Shown here piece after piece: positions 16,726-25,520 of a stretch of 43,275 bases of DNA. How positions within the stretch are numbered: position 1 is the first letter of the stretch; each line of letters begins with the position of its first letter. The position numbers and the translations under genes are program-made. The DNA is from a virus. The stretch covers positions 1-43,275 of IMG/VR virus record IMGVR_UViG_3300030102_006326; one strand, written 5' to 3'. The notes under the pieces were generated by a model. That model was not told where the DNA came from and ran no database searches. It saw only the letters and a list, made by a program, of their open reading frames with translations.

Positions 16726-18456
16726 TCAGCCTTCCTTTTTTGGTGAGCCTCTTTGGCCCACTTCCCCTGCCCTTCTCAACTTGGCATCGACCATCTTCTC
16801 TTGAGGGGTCCTCTCGTCCTTCTGCTCAGTCGAGTTCTTGGCATGTCCACCCTCGTTCCTCTTGGTGTTCTTGGGCATCTTGCCCCCACTGTTCCTCTGG
16901 GATCCCGTCAATGGGGAGATTGGAGGGAGATCGTTGTTTGCGGTAGTGACCAATGCGGCATTGAGGTTAGACTTCTGGACGGGCTCGCCCCCACCTCCTC
17001 CCTGTTGGGCTGCTGCTTGTGCCTCTTGTGCAGCGGCTATCTCCTCTTGGGATGGCTCACGATACTCAAAGACGAGATACTTCTCATCGATGCCATCTCT
17101 CAAGTGTGCCTCGTATCCAGCCTGCTTCATACTCATCATGTTCCTTATGGCCATCTCATCTCTTCTCAACTGCATGATCTCATCCTCCTCTTCATGCGGC
17201 GTCAATGATATGTCCCACTCATCGATGCCAAAGGCCTCCAATAGTTTGGGGAATAGTAGCCTGTTGTATATGGATTGAGAATAGGATACAGATCTGTTGC
17301 TGACCACTATCTGCATACCCTCATTGCTGAGTCCGCCACCAGACACGTCGTTCATGAATACGTTTGACACGCCATAGAACGCTGATATTCTCTGGCGTAT
17401 GTCATCCTTGATGGGTATGTATTGCAACTCCTCCAACGTGTCCATCATTCTGACATACTCTAGTCCACCACGACCAGTCTCTGTCTCTACACCTATGGTA
17501 GGGATATAACTCGGATCCCTCTCAAGATGTTCTTGTATGTTCCTCGCTGTGCGTTCGACAGTCTCCATGTTGGATGACTTGATGACCATGACACCGCGAG
17601 GCATCCTCCTCTTCTGGTATGCGGTATAGACATAGTTGTCCATGGCGATCAATGTGTTGACCTGTCTCCACATGGTTGCGACTGGACTCCTTCCATACAA
17701 CTTGGATGGCGACCACTTGGATAGATGTATGACCTCTCCATCAGTATATACTTGGCCATTGCCGACGCCTGCTAGGTTCATGTAATGAATGGGAACTACT
17801 GGCATCCCGCTCTTTGGACACTTGGCATCTGGGTCAGATGTTCTGAATGACCTGTCAACGAGGCTTGTGTATTGAGATCCTCCTCTAACTCCTCTCTTGT
17901 CAGCAAGTATCCTCATGAATATGGGGTCTGCTCTTGATACTTCCTTTATCCTAAAGAACATGGGCTGCTTTGTCGAGGGGTCAACGAAATACTCCTTGGT
18001 CAGTATGATGTATGCATCATCCACTATGTTGAGATCCATCTCGATCTCACGGAGGACATCGATGAATGATTGAGTCATCCTGTTGAATCCACCGATGACT
18101 GTCTCGGCATACTCTATCTGTCCCTTGTCCGCCTTCCTTGTTTCGCCACCACATGCTGTGCATACCTCAACCTCTTGGTTGTGCTTCTGTCCACACTCCT
18201 TGCACTTCACGACGAACTTGGGCTTCCAGTCCCATCCTTTCCTGAATGTCTCGACAGATAGGTGCTGAAGGATGGACCTCAATACCATACACTCGTATGC
18301 AGCAGCATAGAGGGCAGGTATCGTTATGCCTTGTAGGAGAGGTGGCTCCTGTATCCCAGATGTGAAGAGGGGCATTGCTGGCAAGGGTGTGCTATGTCTC
18401 TCCATATCCATGCCGACAGCGGCGAATAGCCTATTCATCCTCTTATCATCAGCCAA
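16726..18456 (-). CDS. Portal protein with an inserted zinc ribbon
   Basis: 576 residues. The start is TTG 18456, set by a strong GGAGGTGA site 6 bases upstream. Portal proteins form the dodecameric ring through which DNA is packaged and ejected. The family pattern is seen in the central region: GEVIHLSKWSPSKLYGRSPV, QVNTLIAMDNYVY, IPIKDDIRQRISAFYGV and a late helical region rich in E and Q. Residues 85-102 hold C-x2-C...C-x2-C (CKECG, CTACGG), a zinc ribbon rarely expected in portals. The C-terminal ~110 residues are disordered, with Q/G-rich and K/E-rich stretches. It lies two genes downstream of the large terminase, overlapping the intervening gene by 8 bases. Confidence 0.8.
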   Translation of the reverse strand: MADDKRMNRLFAAVGMDMERHSTPLPAMPLFTSGIQEPPLLQGITIPALYAAAYECMVLRSILQHLSVETFRKGWDWKPKFVVKCKECGQKHNQEVEVCTACGGETRKADKGQIEYAETVIGGFNRMTQSFIDVLREIEMDLNIVDDAYIILTKEYFVDPSTKQPMFFRIKEVSRADPIFMRILADKRGVRGGSQYTSLVDRSFRTSDPDAKCPKSGMPVVPIHYMNLAGVGNGQVYTDGEVIHLSKWSPSKLYGRSPVATMWRQVNTLIAMDNYVYTAYQKRRMPRGVMVIKSSNMETVERTARNIQEHLERDPSYIPTIGVETETGRGGLEYVRMMDTLEELQYIPIKDDIRQRISAFYGVSNVFMNDVSGGGLSNEGMQIVVSNRSVSYSQSIYNRLLFPKLLEAFGIDEWDISLTPHEEEDEIMQLRRDEMAIRNMMSMKQAGYEAHLRDGIDEKYLVFEYREPSQEEIAAAQEAQAAAQQGGGGGEPVQKSNLNAALVTTANNDLPPISPLTGSQRNSGGKMPKNTKRNEGGHAKNSTEQKDERTPQEKMVDAKLRRAGEVGQRGSPKKEG

Positions 18457-19708
18457 GGGTCATCACCTCCTCCTTCATCTCAGCATAACGCTCATGTGAT
18501 ATGTCGTTGGACTTCAACAGACTTGCCTTGTGTTTTGGGTCATTTGAACGCTCATGGGCAAACACGATCAGGGCATCCCTATTGCCATCGAGAGCCTTGG
18601 ATAGCAATGAGGCATCATTATGATTGTTCATGTATGGAAGAGATAGGTCAAGCGCCTTCTTGACTGCAAATTCACCTTCTATTACTATGCCAACGCCTTC
18701 AGCGAATACGTTCTCGACGCCCAACTCGGACTTGAGAGCATCTGCATACCATGGCGCATTTGGTGCATGGAACTTCATTTCAATGCGGGGATTCAGTCGA
18801 GAATCCAATTTAATCTCTCCCCCTGTCTCGATAAGACCTGCAAGGAACCTATCTGCATCCTTGAGCATGATGTTGTATCTCTTGACATCGTAGAATAGCC
18901 CTCTACCAACAGATTTGCTAAATTGTCCCACTGCTAGTATGTCGTATAGGAAACCGTGTGACTTGATCAATGATGATATCTCCGCTGCGCTGGCTGACAC
19001 ACCATATGACTTCAAGGTCTGAGCATTTAGTGCGCCCCTCTCGATGAGTATATCCTTGCACTTGGTTAGAATGTTCTGCTCTCGCTGTGAAAGCCGCTCT
19101 GACTTGTCAACGGTTGATCTCCATAGCATCTCGGCATTCTTCTTACCTTCATCATCAGATGATACCCATGACTTCACGAATCTCCTAAATGGCAACTCAA
19201 GCCTATCTGTATGCTTGTTGAGAGCATCATAGTCCAAGTCTGTCATTGGAAGTTCATCCACTAGATTTGGCGATACGCCAGTGAAATGATCCAATATGGC
19301 CATCTTTTCCATCTTTAGAAGTTCTTGAATGGAGTCCAAGGTCTGGAGGTCGTTCGCCTTGATCAATAGATCGGCAACCTCTCTCCCCGTCATCCCATAG
19401 TTATCTAGGAACCATGATCTTGTTATGGGAACTGGATCGGATGGCAGTTCTGTTCCGGGTTGCTCTGGTGTATCTGACATCGGGTTGTTCATACCCATTA
19501 TGTCAGCATCATCCCTTCCAGCAGGATTTTCTTGTTGCTCCTCTTCCTTCATCTTGCGCCTCTTGTCTTCAACGGCCTCAAGTTTCTTCTCAGCCGCTTT
19601 CTTCTCTGCGGCTAATGCCTGATCCTCGGCGTCGGTTCCAATCTTGATGAGCGCGTCTGTCAACGATGATACTCCTGTCAACGGGTGTATATACTCAACG
19701 TCACGCAT
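18449..19708 (-). CDS. Unrecognised protein between large terminase and portal
   Basis: 419 residues, starting ATG 19708 (MRDVEYIHPLTGV), overlapping both the terminase end and the portal start by 8 bases. Residues ~30-60 form a highly charged helix (EKKAAEKKLEAVEDKRRK) likely to be coiled coil. The rest is mixed and globular, with no cysteine motif or membrane segment. Position suggests a packaging or portal-assembly factor. No homologous family could be named. Confidence 0.65.
   Translation of the reverse strand: MRDVEYIHPLTGVSSLTDALIKIGTDAEDQALAAEKKAAEKKLEAVEDKRRKMKEEEQQENPAGRDDADIMGMNNPMSDTPEQPGTELPSDPVPITRSWFLDNYGMTGREVADLLIKANDLQTLDSIQELLKMEKMAILDHFTGVSPNLVDELPMTDLDYDALNKHTDRLELPFRRFVKSWVSSDDEGKKNAEMLWRSTVDKSERLSQREQNILTKCKDILIERGALNAQTLKSYGVSASAAEISSLIKSHGFLYDILAVGQFSKSVGRGLFYDVKRYNIMLKDADRFLAGLIETGGEIKLDSRLNPRIEMKFHAPNAPWYADALKSELGVENVFAEGVGIVIEGEFAVKKALDLSLPYMNNHNDASLLSKALDGNRDALIVFAHERSNDPKHKASLLKSNDISHERYAEMKEEVMTLG
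18463..18470 (-). promoter_or_regulatory. Ribosome binding site fixing a TTG start for the portal
   Basis: Minus-strand GGAGGTGA lies 6 bases before TTG 18456, inside the 3' end of the preceding gene. It is a full match to the 16S anti-SD and decides the unusual start. Confidence 0.85.
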
Positions 19709-21116
19709 CTTCTATTCCCAGCCTTTTTTGCCACAAACTGCCATCGAGGATGACTATGTTTTCCCTGTATTCCTTGGTCGCCTGAACGGCGAGTGATAGT
19801 GCCATGACCATATCGTCATGACCGCCGAGGCTTTCCATCCTTCCGTTCTCTAGCATGGTGAACATCGACAATTCATTGAGGAGGGTATTCATGTGTCTCT
19901 TTGTCGATCCCTCGTCCTTGTATGGAATGAGTAGATGCCGCTGCTCAAAGTGAAGTTGCAGCGTGTGGATCAAGGCTTCCTTCTTCATCCTGTTCATGTT
20001 GAACGGCTTGATTGGGAGATCGCTTATTTCATTGAGGACTTGGTTGAATGCCATGGCGAAGTTGTTCGTCTCAAGTTCTATGATGACAGGGTTGAACCTA
20101 GCATTCAGTTCGATGATCTTGTCTATCTGCGAGTTGAAGTCCATACCCTTCTCATGATGGACATGCACCACATGCTTCTTCCTGTTCTCGTCCATAGCGA
20201 TGACCATCATGCATGTGTAGTCAGCACTCCTATTGGCGCTGATGGCTGGATCCCATCCGATGTAGTAGTTGTATTCGCCATCTGGCTCAGGATAGTATGA
20301 AAGGGACAGGGAGTCGTCCTTCGCCCCTTCTAGCATCTCCTCTGGGAACAGGCTCGCCTCACTGGCGATAGGCTTGCATAGATACTCACGGGTGAATGCT
20401 ATCGAGGTCATCTCGCTCCTCCTCTGGTTGAGGGCATCGATATTCCATCGCTCAGGCCACAGGGGCTCGCCTGTCGCCTCGTTGATGGCAGGATACTCCT
20501 TGACGGCATACCCATCCAACTTCTTCAATTCTGAATACAGGTCCGTGTATGAGAATGGTGTGCCCACGATGCATAGTTGGGCAGTGTGGTGCAGAACAGG
20601 GAGAAGGGCTGTGTAGAACCATGTGGATATGTGCTTCAACTGCGTCTGAGCCTCGCTTGACAGTATGTCATCAAGGACAACGATATCAGGGTGAGCGCCA
20701 CGAACAGCCTTGCCGACGGACATGGCTCGTATGGATGACTTGTTTGTCATCTTGAACAACTGTTTTGCCCATCCCCTCTTGGGTTTGAGATGTGCTAATG
20801 CAGGAGTCGTCATGATGAGTTCGTCCATCTTGGCCATGTGATCTATCGACTGGTGCTGACTGTGGCTGAAGAAGAGGACCTCTGTGCCGGGATTGTATGC
20901 CATTCTCCATAGTAGGTAGCACCTGAAGAACACGGACTTGCCATGGTCACGACTGGCTATGACGCATATCTTCTTGTTGTTCTGGGCAGTATCATACCAC
21001 TCGTCATGGAAGTGCGCCAGTTGGAATCCGCATATGTCCTCAAAGAAGAACTTGAAGTCGCGCCTCCCCATGTCGAAATCGACTTTGCTCGTAAGTTCAG
21101 CGACAGCCTCACTCAT
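19701..21116 (-). CDS. Terminase large subunit
   Basis: 471 residues, starting ATG 21116. This is the packaging motor: an N-terminal ATPase translocates DNA and a C-terminal RNase H-like nuclease cuts the concatemer. The P-loop is at 55-61 (SRDHGKS), Walker B at about 145-150 (IVVLDD) and a motif III-like segment at LCIVGTPFSY near 181-190. The nuclease residues are seen in YIGWDPAIS (D289), IELET near 350 and GGHDDMVMAL near 430. Length is typical. It overlaps the neighbours on both sides, in a terminase - unknown - portal order. Confidence 0.9.
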   Translation of the reverse strand: MSEAVAELTSKVDFDMGRRDFKFFFEDICGFQLAHFHDEWYDTAQNNKKICVIASRDHGKSVFFRCYLLWRMAYNPGTEVLFFSHSQHQSIDHMAKMDELIMTTPALAHLKPKRGWAKQLFKMTNKSSIRAMSVGKAVRGAHPDIVVLDDILSSEAQTQLKHISTWFYTALLPVLHHTAQLCIVGTPFSYTDLYSELKKLDGYAVKEYPAINEATGEPLWPERWNIDALNQRRSEMTSIAFTREYLCKPIASEASLFPEEMLEGAKDDSLSLSYYPEPDGEYNYYIGWDPAISANRSADYTCMMVIAMDENRKKHVVHVHHEKGMDFNSQIDKIIELNARFNPVIIELETNNFAMAFNQVLNEISDLPIKPFNMNRMKKEALIHTLQLHFEQRHLLIPYKDEGSTKRHMNTLLNELSMFTMLENGRMESLGGHDDMVMALSLAVQATKEYRENIVILDGSLWQKRLGIEDA

Positions 21117-22188
21117 TTCGCCACCCCGTCGGCAGCAAACTCATGTCATCCATGCCGACTGAGTTGTCTTGACCCATGAATATCGAGGCTGGGAGAAGAG
21201 ATAGATCATCTCCTTCGACAGTATCGAAACCGATATCCGGCTTGACCTGCTCTTGTGTCGGCTGACTCTTGATGATCGGGGACATAGGCTGGGCCATCTC
21301 CCTCCTTATGTCAATAGTATCGAGGAAGTTCGGGTTGTGAAATGGATTCGCAAATGGGTCCTTGAGAATGAAGGACTTCTGCATCTGTGATCGGATTTCT
21401 TCATATCTCTCATGGATATCAGGAAAATTATCCTCTAGGTCGCCAGAACTGTTCAACAAGGTTTTGTATGCTTCTTCATTGCCATCCTCTGCCATACTGG
21501 CTATTCTTTCTACTACGTCTCTATCAGTGTCCTCGCTTATGAATCTCGGAATTTTGAAATCGCTTTTCTTCTTTGCAGGAGTAGCCACTTTCTCAGGCAT
21601 GGTCTTGGTTTTGGACTTAGGGACTTTGCTCACCGTGTTTTTTACCTTCTTGGCAGCAGGCTTCTTCACACTTTTTGCCTTGGACTTCTTCGGCGGAGGC
21701 TCTGATGCCACGTCCTTTGTCTTCTTAGGTGGCTCTACGATATCTTCCATCACGGGAGGCTTCTCCACTGGAGGAGGAATCGGCATACCTACTTCTTCTT
21801 TCGGCGCGGCAGGTTCCACTTTATCCTCTGGTTGAATTTCAGTAGTTTCTTCCTTTGCCTCTCTAACTTTCGGTTCAGGCTCTTGCCGTGGATCTTTGGG
21901 ACCTTCGTCCACTTGACGCCCACCCACGGGGGTTTGAGTTCCTCCTTCTCCTCCGGCTTCTCCTCGGACATCTGGCACTGCCACGACGGGTTGCTCTGTT
22001 AAGGGTTGTTCAAGAGAGGGCAGTATTCCGAGTTCCCGTAGATATCGCTCCTTCATGTCTCTTCCACGATCCTCTATGAAGTCTAATATCCCTTTTCTGT
22101 GAAGAAAATATTCATCGATGTCGAAGTCAGCCTCATCAGACTTGGCGACAGACCATGCTAGGTCAAACACATCAGAAGACGTAGGCAT
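21109..22188 (-). CDS. FDxAW-tagged basic Pro/Lys-rich protein next to the large terminase
   Basis: 359 residues, starting ATG 22188. Residues 8-16 are FDLAWSVAK, the same tag found on the accessory proteins at 34-43 kb. It is the only tagged protein inside the head module. The middle (about 85-215) is low complexity and rich in P, E and K, with an alanine/lysine run (KSVKKPAAKKVKN) like histone-tail or DNA-binding linkers. The C-terminal part contains repeated SLLP motifs (DDLSLLPASIF, DDMSLLPTGW). It overlaps the terminase start by 8 bases. It could be a virion-internal DNA-associated or adaptor protein; function unknown. Confidence 0.7.
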   Translation of the reverse strand: MPTSSDVFDLAWSVAKSDEADFDIDEYFLHRKGILDFIEDRGRDMKERYLRELGILPSLEQPLTEQPVVAVPDVRGEAGGEGGTQTPVGGRQVDEGPKDPRQEPEPKVREAKEETTEIQPEDKVEPAAPKEEVGMPIPPPVEKPPVMEDIVEPPKKTKDVASEPPPKKSKAKSVKKPAAKKVKNTVSKVPKSKTKTMPEKVATPAKKKSDFKIPRFISEDTDRDVVERIASMAEDGNEEAYKTLLNSSGDLEDNFPDIHERYEEIRSQMQKSFILKDPFANPFHNPNFLDTIDIRREMAQPMSPIIKSQPTQEQVKPDIGFDTVEGDDLSLLPASIFMGQDNSVGMDDMSLLPTGWRNE

Positions 22189-23614
22189 TGCGTATCGCCT
22201 CCGTCGTCATCCTGCTTCGGATGATGGATCTGTCATTGATAGTCTCATACTCTGATCTCAAGAACGGAACGGCTGCTCCCCCATACTGATTGAGGTTTTG
22301 CAGATTCTGTCTTGCTAAGTTCCGCTGTCTCATATTATACGCGCCACGGGCAAGACCTGAGAGTCCGCCAGTCAGCAAGTTGGACATGACTCCTGTTCCT
22401 ATACCGCCTCTCGTCTGGGCCCTATCTAGGTTCTGCTGATACAGGTTGTCCAACATGCCTTGATTGGGAGTGTATCCTGAGGGAGCAGCCTGTTGTGGCT
22501 GTTCTTCACCTTCACTCTCACTGGTCTTGTTGTTCCCAAAGGGCGCACTTCTTGATTGAGATGTCTGGTTTGCTAGTGGTTGGTTTGCCATTTGATTGTT
22601 GGTTCCCATCATGAATCGACCTGCCGCTGCCGCCATTCCGGGTAGCCTCGATGCGACGTTCATAGCACCCCTGCCAAGTGCCCTAGTGCCTTTAGCGCCA
22701 TACTCCATACCAGCGCCAGCGGCTGCTCCAGCCACGTTTCTAGCAGTTCTGCCTGCTGCCATCGCACCACGACCTGCTGCTCCCATCATTACACCAGCGC
22801 CCTCTCTGGTCGTGGCGGCGAACTCCTTTGCCTCAGGAGATGTCATTCTTTCTCTTGCCGTCTCTGCGGCTTCACCAACTTTCTTTCCTGCTGTTTCGAC
22901 CATCCTTCCTGCTGCCCTCGCCATTCCGGGTATCTTGGATGCCACATTCATAACGCCTCGATTCATGGCATCCCTCGCCTGATTCGCACCTTGGCCAATG
23001 GTCTGACTCAATTGTCTTGCACCTTGGCCGATGGCCTGACCAGTTTGGTTGAATCTCTGTCGAGCGGCATCTGCCATGCCGGGTATCTGTGATGCTACGT
23101 TCGATGCAGTTGCTCCCATGGCTGCTCCAGCCCTGCTTACGGCCTGACCAGCGGCCTGTGCCCCTTGTCTCATGGATTGCCCTGCATCTGAGAATCTCTG
23201 TCTGGCAGCGTCTGCCATTGGAGTCAAGGACGAGGCTGCTCTACCCATGCCTCTCCTTGCGGCTGAACCAACGTCCCTCGATATGCTGGATATGGGGGAC
23301 CTGTTCCTCTCCTGTATCAATCTGTTCGATGGGCTAAGGCTTCCCCTGACTCTATTGCCAAGTTCAAACTCTCTCTGCCCGGTTGGCATATTGCTCCGAG
23401 GATTCATGGCGTCTATCCTCTCATACATATTGGTAGGGACTGGACCTTGAGGGCCGGGAACGACCCTCGTCTGTGCCGCGAAGTCCACTGCCTCTTGTTG
23501 AGTCATAGGTGGTTTCATGCCCCTATCGATCTCTCTATACTGTTCTTCTGTGAGCGCCTTCACCAAGGCCGATGCCAAGAATGGGCTGAATGGAGTCAGG
23601 TATATCTCACTCAT
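22172..23614 (-). CDS. Ala/Gly-rich amphipathic-repeat virion-type protein
   Basis: 480 residues, starting ATG 23614 (MSEIYLTPFSPFL). Residues ~120-340 consist of irregular repeats rich in A, G, Q, M and R with a recurrent core PGMA-x-AA-x-R (IPGMADAARQRF, IPGMARAAGRM, LPGMAAAAGRF), forming long amphipathic helices like LEA/apolipoprotein repeats. The C-terminus (after ~400) is globular. Such repeats suit proteins that line or cross membranes during ejection, or a tape-measure-like protein, but no family match can be claimed. It overlaps both neighbours (7-16 bases). Confidence 0.65.
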   Translation of the reverse strand: MSEIYLTPFSPFLASALVKALTEEQYREIDRGMKPPMTQQEAVDFAAQTRVVPGPQGPVPTNMYERIDAMNPRSNMPTGQREFELGNRVRGSLSPSNRLIQERNRSPISSISRDVGSAARRGMGRAASSLTPMADAARQRFSDAGQSMRQGAQAAGQAVSRAGAAMGATASNVASQIPGMADAARQRFNQTGQAIGQGARQLSQTIGQGANQARDAMNRGVMNVASKIPGMARAAGRMVETAGKKVGEAAETARERMTSPEAKEFAATTREGAGVMMGAAGRGAMAAGRTARNVAGAAAGAGMEYGAKGTRALGRGAMNVASRLPGMAAAAGRFMMGTNNQMANQPLANQTSQSRSAPFGNNKTSESEGEEQPQQAAPSGYTPNQGMLDNLYQQNLDRAQTRGGIGTGVMSNLLTGGLSGLARGAYNMRQRNLARQNLQNLNQYGGAAVPFLRSEYETINDRSIIRSRMTTEAIRNAYVF

Positions 23615-25514
23615 GGAAGGCCACCTTCACCATCTGCACCTGCTCATGATCCAATCCGAATGACTTGGCTATGTTTCTCCAGTCTCCCTTGGTATGGTAT
23701 ATCGATATGACATCGCTTGTCGATCTCTGTATGTGACTACCCACCAATGCAATGTGGACAGGATCACTTATGTCCATCTTCCCGATGTCCGTGTAATCCT
23801 CTATGACGGTCTTGGCAAGTTCGTATTGGACCGTCTCAAGATACATCTCGACCTCAGACTTGCCAAGCATCGTTCTGCCCAAGCCCCTGATACCCTCTGT
23901 GAAGGTCCTTGCACCTGATCCGAAATCTGAAGCAGCCTGCCTCATTTGTCTGGCTTCTGGAGTCGATGCTACTCTTGCCAAAACTCTCGCCAAACCTTCG
24001 CGGGTTATACCCGACAAGTCAGGTCTGGGCGTCGATGGTATATTTTGATTTCCTTCAGTTATACCGGGTTGGCCTGTTATCGGTGGCGGAAGCGAAACGC
24101 CAGTTGTGGGTGGTTTGGGTTCCATCGGGTTGATCCCACGGGGAGGTTCGGCGGGAGGCGTCCTCGGTCCAGAAGGGACAGCAGGCGGCATTTCAGGAGT
24201 CGGCTGAGTCTCTTCTGGGGTTCCTGATATCGGCTTCTCTCCGAACGTCATCGGCTGGCCTGTATAGAAATCAGGTATATTGCCGTCTTTGGTATGATGC
24301 CTGTATAACCCACGGAGAAGTCTCTTTCTCGCATTACCGTCTCCAAGGCCACCTTCACTGCCCATTGCGACGGCGCTCATGAGTTCCTTTGCATCGTCCT
24401 CACTCATTCCATGATGATCCATCAGGTCCTTGAGCATCCTCTTTGAGTTGGTTGTGACTGCCATCCTAACGCTATTGGCATTAGAGTATCTGCTGATATC
24501 CTGCATATTTGGATGCAATATGCTCTCATGCGGCACTGGATCTCCGGGTGTCGATGCCGACCTTGGATCGAGTTCCTCGTCTATGAGTCCATCTCGGAAC
24601 TCAGTCATCCTCTGTTCCTTGGTTCTCACCATATCATGTATGCTGTCTGGATTATGGTGTATGATCGAGGTGTGACGAAATGCCATAGGATCATCGAGGA
24701 GTGCCGCTCTGACTTGATTATCACTGAGTCCTTGGTCGATGAATTGCTTTGCTCTATTGATGATATGATTTCTTTGTGTTCTATCATTTAACGTGATTGT
24801 GTTTTTATGAACGAAGTGAGCAGGGACTATAAATTCAAATCTGTCCACTGCCTTTCCCGTTTTACTGTTGTAGTCAGTAGATAGATATCCCAATTTCTTC
24901 GCAGCAGGCTCATACCACCTTGAAAAGCCCTCGACGGGAGCGCCCCTGCTCTCTGGGTTATACGGATCAGCGTGTCTGGCACTGACAATGTGAGTGACCA
25001 GACGATTGTTATTGTCAAATGGATTGAAGTCCGTTGATCTTCTATTACGGCGTCTCCTTCCCCCTGTTTGTTTGGCAACAGTTGACCTCACATCTCCAGC
25101 GTATGCAGGATTCAACTGACCAGCAGGCGTGAATGGAAGTGGCGCTGGTTTATGTTGTCCTTTATTCATGGCATTCTGTTCTTCTGCGGCCCTGTTGACA
25201 AGGGGGAATCCTGCCTCAAATGCTTTGTTGAAGGCTCTGTTATACTCAAAAGATCCGGGGCCTCTCATGATAGTCTCGGCTACGTCCCTCCCAACTGCAC
25301 CAGAGAATATGGCAAAATGAACTGCCTCTTCCTCATATGGAGAGTATCTTCCTGTTTGAGCCACATCATGGTGGAGATCCTGCAACATCATCTCTATGCC
25401 TGACTCAGACAGGTTCTCCGCCCCGCGCATGGCTTGGATGAACTCGTCTATATCGACAACTGCGTATGACTTGGATATGCGGAACTTGTCCAGAGGATCT
25501 TCCCACATCACCAT
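23607..25514 (-). CDS. Large unrecognised virion-module protein
   Basis: 635 residues, starting ATG 25514 after a GAGGTGA site. The N-terminal ~400 residues are globular, with many histidines and arginines. Residues ~440-530 form a long proline-rich linker (PEMPPAVPSGPRTPPAEP), followed by a helical C-terminus (~530-635). It has no membrane segment and no clear catalytic motif. Its place between terminase and capsid-associated genes suggests a virion or assembly role. Function unknown. Confidence 0.65.
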   Translation of the reverse strand: MVMWEDPLDKFRISKSYAVVDIDEFIQAMRGAENLSESGIEMMLQDLHHDVAQTGRYSPYEEEAVHFAIFSGAVGRDVAETIMRGPGSFEYNRAFNKAFEAGFPLVNRAAEEQNAMNKGQHKPAPLPFTPAGQLNPAYAGDVRSTVAKQTGGRRRRNRRSTDFNPFDNNNRLVTHIVSARHADPYNPESRGAPVEGFSRWYEPAAKKLGYLSTDYNSKTGKAVDRFEFIVPAHFVHKNTITLNDRTQRNHIINRAKQFIDQGLSDNQVRAALLDDPMAFRHTSIIHHNPDSIHDMVRTKEQRMTEFRDGLIDEELDPRSASTPGDPVPHESILHPNMQDISRYSNANSVRMAVTTNSKRMLKDLMDHHGMSEDDAKELMSAVAMGSEGGLGDGNARKRLLRGLYRHHTKDGNIPDFYTGQPMTFGEKPISGTPEETQPTPEMPPAVPSGPRTPPAEPPRGINPMEPKPPTTGVSLPPPITGQPGITEGNQNIPSTPRPDLSGITREGLARVLARVASTPEARQMRQAASDFGSGARTFTEGIRGLGRTMLGKSEVEMYLETVQYELAKTVIEDYTDIGKMDISDPVHIALVGSHIQRSTSDVISIYHTKGDWRNIAKSFGLDHEQVQMVKVAFHE

Positions 25515-25520
25515 GTCAAT

